A DNA stretch of 64,000 nt. Origin: Odobenus rosmarus divergens (lineage: Eukaryota > Chordata > Mammalia > Carnivora > Odobenidae). Below the pieces are notes generated by a model. It had not been told where the DNA came from. It was given only the letters and a program-made list of their open reading frames with translations, and did not search any database. The stretch lies in the NCBI RefSeq assembly GCF_000321225.1, contig NW_004451410.1, forward strand, positions 1,138,951 through 1,202,950. The letters run 5' to 3'. The position numbers and the translations under genes are program-made. This document shows, piece after piece, positions 60,786 through 64,000 of this stretch (position 1 is the stretch's first letter; the number at the start of each line of letters is the position of its first letter).

Positions 60786-61864
60786 CTAAATAAACTGTAA
60801 CCAATTATAGTTTCTTTGGGATTTGTTCATCAAGATTTCACGGTCAGGTGATAAGATAGACAGTTGTGAACAGAAATAAAGGTACAGAGAAGTGGGTGCT
60901 AACTCAGGAGCCTGGACAGATTCAAATATCCAGGTAACAGCAAAGCAGGTTCACATTTGGTTTGCCCTTGAAGGAACTAAGTAGCACCAAAGAGGTCATG
61001 TGGGGGTTTTTTAAGAGTGGGAGCCAGAGATGGGGTCATAGAGCTAGAATGAGTCCCAGTGCTCTGGCAGGCTCTCACCTAGCATATCCTGGCAAAACTT
61101 GTTTGTCAGCTTCCTGAAAGTGTGTCAATCACCCGGCTGTCTGTTTGGACAGGTTCGTGAATATTCAGATTTTCTGCTCCCAGCTTCAGCAGATCTAGAA
61201 TCTGAATCTAAATGATTGGCAAAGACAGTAGAGGCCCAGGTTTGAGTCCTCTTTGCAGTACCCCCCCAAAGCGGCACCCAGCCTTTCCTAATGGGGGCTC
61301 ATCACTCAGGCCTTGTGTCCATTTTTGAACCAGTGTTGGGGCTAGGCTGACTTCCCCATAACTTCTCTGTTGCCCCCAGTCTTGCCTGCTAGTGCCACGG
61401 ATAATGGATCCCTTGTCATGTCCTGTAGAGATAGTCCTGTGATATTTGAAGGCCTAAACTGTTCCTTACGCGTTTTCGAGTCCCTGAGTACTTTTCTCTT
61501 CTCTGTATTCGTGCCTATCTGGCAATGTTTTTCTTAAACCGTGCAGCACAGATGTCCACATGGCGCCCTCGGCGGGCGTGCCCAGCGCGTTCTCACGCTG
61601 CCCCTTCCCTTTCCCGCCCTGCGCCCGTGCTGATGCCGCACGGGCACGGCCTCCACCTCACATGCAGCTACAACCCACAAGTTCTTTTCTTCCTGGCCTG
61701 GAACATTTTTTTTTTTTACTCCTGATTGCAGGACTTTATATATACTTCAAATATTTTAATCAGACAAGATTATTCTACATATCCACATATATTAGTCATA
61801 TTACACACACCGGTTTCAGATGACGTGACCTCTGAACTATGATGCATTTTACTGAAAATACATA
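60786..61864. other. Unassigned sequence
   Basis: Possibly some further ERVL decay at the left edge. A GC-rich patch lies at 61560-61650 and a T run at 61708-61718. No gene seen. Confidence 0.35.
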
Positions 61865-62050
61865 ATAATAAGGCCTAACACTCCCTGAGCCCTCACTGTG
61901 TGTGAGGCACAGAGCTAAGCAGTTTACATGGAGCGCCTCACTCTTCAACACAGGCATTCATAGTACCCCATTTTATAGGTTAGATTCTGAGATATACGGA
62001 GTTCAGGTAACTGTCTAGAACAATGGAAGATCCAAGATCTTGCAGATGAA
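61865..62050 (-). mobile_element. MIR SINE
   Basis: Antisense MIR: 'tgagccctcactgtgtgtga', 'ggcacagagctaagcagttt', 'acatggagcgcctcactctt', 'taccccattttataggttag' and 'ttcaggtaactgtctagaac'. Confidence 0.8.
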
Positions 62051-62634
62051 CAAGTTATCCTGCCAAGTTAAGGGATGCTAGCAGAAGACACAACATCCCT
62101 GGATCAGAAGCAAAGGACATTATTACTTACAGCAGTAGCAGTAACCACGGAGAGTGCTTGCTCTGCTTCCCAAACCCCAGCTCCCACTGGTGATATGAAG
62201 AGGCCCCATGGCTTCTGTACATGGCGGGCTGTAAGGAACACTACCCCAGGGGGAGAGTCTGGACTCAGGGAGCCCAGAACTTTTATTAGGAGCAGTGAGC
62301 TGGCCAGTCTCTTTCCCCAAAGGGATACTTGTTTCTGTCATATTGGACAGTCGGTAAATCTGCCCTTCACTCTAAAAAAGACCCAGTATCTGTCTCCCAA
62401 GGCTGTTTGCTCTAGAAACGTCCTTGAAAAGATGATGTAGAAGAAAGGCACAAGATGTGCAGAAACACAGAGATCCATGGAGAAATTCTTGCCCAAATCA
62501 TAGTGAGGAATAACATCCAGGCATGCTGACTCCGTGGCTCTGCTCTTTCTATTTATTGGAAAGGATGTTGAAGATTGTCCCTTCCACTTTATTCTCTAAT
62601 GAACATTAGTGTAAAGGGAGGTTCTCGCCCTCTT
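62051..62634. other. Unassigned sequence
   Basis: A 121-codon frame (62075-62440) without a domain. An unrecognised old LTR is possible but unsupported. Confidence 0.35.
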
Positions 62635-62780
62635 TCTAAAGTAGTATTTGTTAATCCCTGCTGTATGCCATGCATTGGAGATGCCCTGGTGAATAATAGA
62701 GTCCTTACACCCTGGGAGCTCTCAATCTAGGGGAGAAGATGGGCATGCTTAGGAATTACTAGAATTCAGTGTGTCAGAGG
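62635..62780 (-). mobile_element. LINE-2 3' end fragment
   Basis: Antisense L2: 'gtatttgttaatccctgctg', 'tatgccatgcattgga', 'accctgggagctctcaatct' and 'aggggagaagatgg'. Confidence 0.7.
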
Positions 62781-64000
62781 TATATACAAAGGTGAGTTAG
62801 AGTACCCACTTAATTTCTCTGTAACACCTGAAGTGACATCCAAATTAAAGAAATATACAAATAATATGTTAAGTACCTAATTTTCTATGGATAAGTTTTA
62901 ATATGGTTGCCTTAGAACCTACATAGTTCTGTCATGTGTATTGAGAAACTATTTAGTAGGTTATAAATGTGACAAACACCAGGCGTGTTCAGGTGTATTC
63001 TCCTGTGCACATTCAGGGAACCTGCAAATTCTCCTAGCGGCCATGCTGCTGACCTCCAGAGTGGGCCTGTCTTCTGAGTCTTGCTCTGAGTGAACTAGAT
63101 CCTTGCCTTGTTGCACTGCTTACCGATGGGTCCTCAGGACCGTCTGTGTTGCGATTTTATTTTCCATCATTACCTCTTACTGAGGTACAAGAATCACATC
63201 AGAGCCACATGAATAGTGAAGGAGATCTTATGCTAGATTCTAGGGAAGAGAGAAGAACAGATGCAGAACATAAACTCTGAACCTTGGGGTCTTTTAAGCT
63301 GTGATGATTTCTTACATATTCTACCCCTTAAAAACTTAAGTAGCTGCTAAAGACTTAACAAGTGTTGCTCAAGCGCTGCATCTCCAGACTTCCGGTCCAT
63401 CTCTATGGCACTAGTCTGAGACGATGCCTTATCAGGTAAGAGCTCTGGAGAGCCTTCTGTTCAGGGAGCACCTGGTATACTCCCTAGAGAGCAGAGGCCA
63501 TCCTGTCTAACTTGATATCCACACCACCGGCCGGGTCTTTCATGGACTCTAGTTCAAGATAGGCGTTTGGTGAAGACCTTTGCACAAGGAGTGTGATGAT
63601 GAGCAGGACGCAAACAGAAAAGTAAGCTGGTTAGAACAGTGTAAACTTGGCTTGTGTGTGTGTATGTTTATGCCAGTGTCTGTACATAAATGTATGTGTG
63701 CGTATGTATATGTAGATTTCAAGAAAAGATGAAAATTTGACATTGATTAAGCATATAATTTTTTTTTATTTCAGAAAGTAGTTATCAGCCTATTATGGGA
63801 TGTTTTGTAATTATCTGGTGCTGTTAGTGGTATAGGAGTTCTGCATTCATTGTTGATCAGCTGCCTCCTTGAGTATCAAGATGAGGCATTTGTTGATCCA
63901 GAGAAAAGCAATTGAAGGAAGCAAGGAGGATGCCCCCCAACTTCAGGCACGGAGCTCAGGGAGCCTGCTTCTGCTGCTTCCGTGTCCCATGACGCCCCAC
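62781..64000. other. Unassigned sequence to window end
   Basis: A TG-rich low-complexity stretch at about 63653-63715 and a T run near 63760. No gene or confident repeat. Confidence 0.4.

Noticed and set aside
1..64000. CRISPR arrays, operons, phage or plasmid features
   Set aside because: No regularly spaced repeats and no bacterial gene organisation; the repeat content is mammalian.
1..64000. tRNA, rRNA, 7SL, 7SK, Y and U6 genes
   Set aside because: Scanning by eye found no intact tRNA boxes outside MIR and Can-SINE copies and no other small-RNA similarity except the U2 fragment. A tRNAscan-SE/Infernal run would settle it.

Overview
This is vertebrate, almost certainly placental-mammal, nuclear DNA from a carnivore. 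The evidence is three tRNA-Lys-type Can-SINE copies (near 19.4, 22.85 and 39.26 kb) and several young LINE-1 copies whose 3' UTR text matches carnivore L1s (3.4, 10.6 and 21.4 kb). The L1 3' UTR type fits Caniformia better than cats, but that is a judgement from memory, not an alignment. Ancient mammalian repeats (MIR, L2, L1M, MLT1, ERVL, a hAT-Charlie element) fill much of the rest. Nothing bacterial, phage-like or CRISPR-like is present.

I could not identify any host protein-coding exon. Open reading frames are short (longest about 205 codons, from a GTG), lie on both strands, and fall either in repeats or in GC-rich patches. The window therefore reads as intergenic or deep-intronic sequence. 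A few weak splice-bounded ORFs and two CpG clusters (9.6-9.85 kb and 55.7-56.0 kb) are listed as things to test, not as genes.

Layout. 0-5.4 kb: old L1 tails, an L2, a young L1 3' end and a second old L1. 5.4-10.6 kb: mostly unique, ending in a CpG cluster. 10.6-11.8 kb: a 5'-truncated young L1 on the minus strand with a 10-bp target-site duplication (TSD). 12-21 kb: L2, L1M, MIR and SINE fragments. 21.4-21.96 kb: a young L1 with an inverted 5' half (twin priming) inside a 12-bp TSD. 22.8-23.05 kb: a SINE with a 17-bp TSD but no A-tail. 23.7-28.9 kb: unique, AT-rich. 29.4-33.9 kb: an L2 carrying a hAT element, then an old L1 carrying a MIR, then a 21-base G run. 34.5 kb: a 31-33 nt fragment of U2 snRNA flanked by a perfect 14-bp direct repeat. 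37.7-39.5 kb: L2, MLT1 LTR, MER5-like element and SINE. 39.5-50.2 kb: strikingly repeat-poor, with TAATTA-rich stretches typical of conserved non-coding regulatory DNA. 51.4-52.1 kb: old L1. 52-58 kb: unique, with the second CpG cluster. 58-62.8 kb: L2, then a decayed ERVL pol fragment split by an MLT1 LTR and carrying a perfect 45-bp tandem duplication, then MIR and L2.

The main content is a readable record of retrotransposition mechanisms plus one probable regulatory block. I found no undescribed multi-gene system, and no genes are seen working together here. Repeat family names and orientations come from recognition of consensus text and need RepeatMasker to be made firm.
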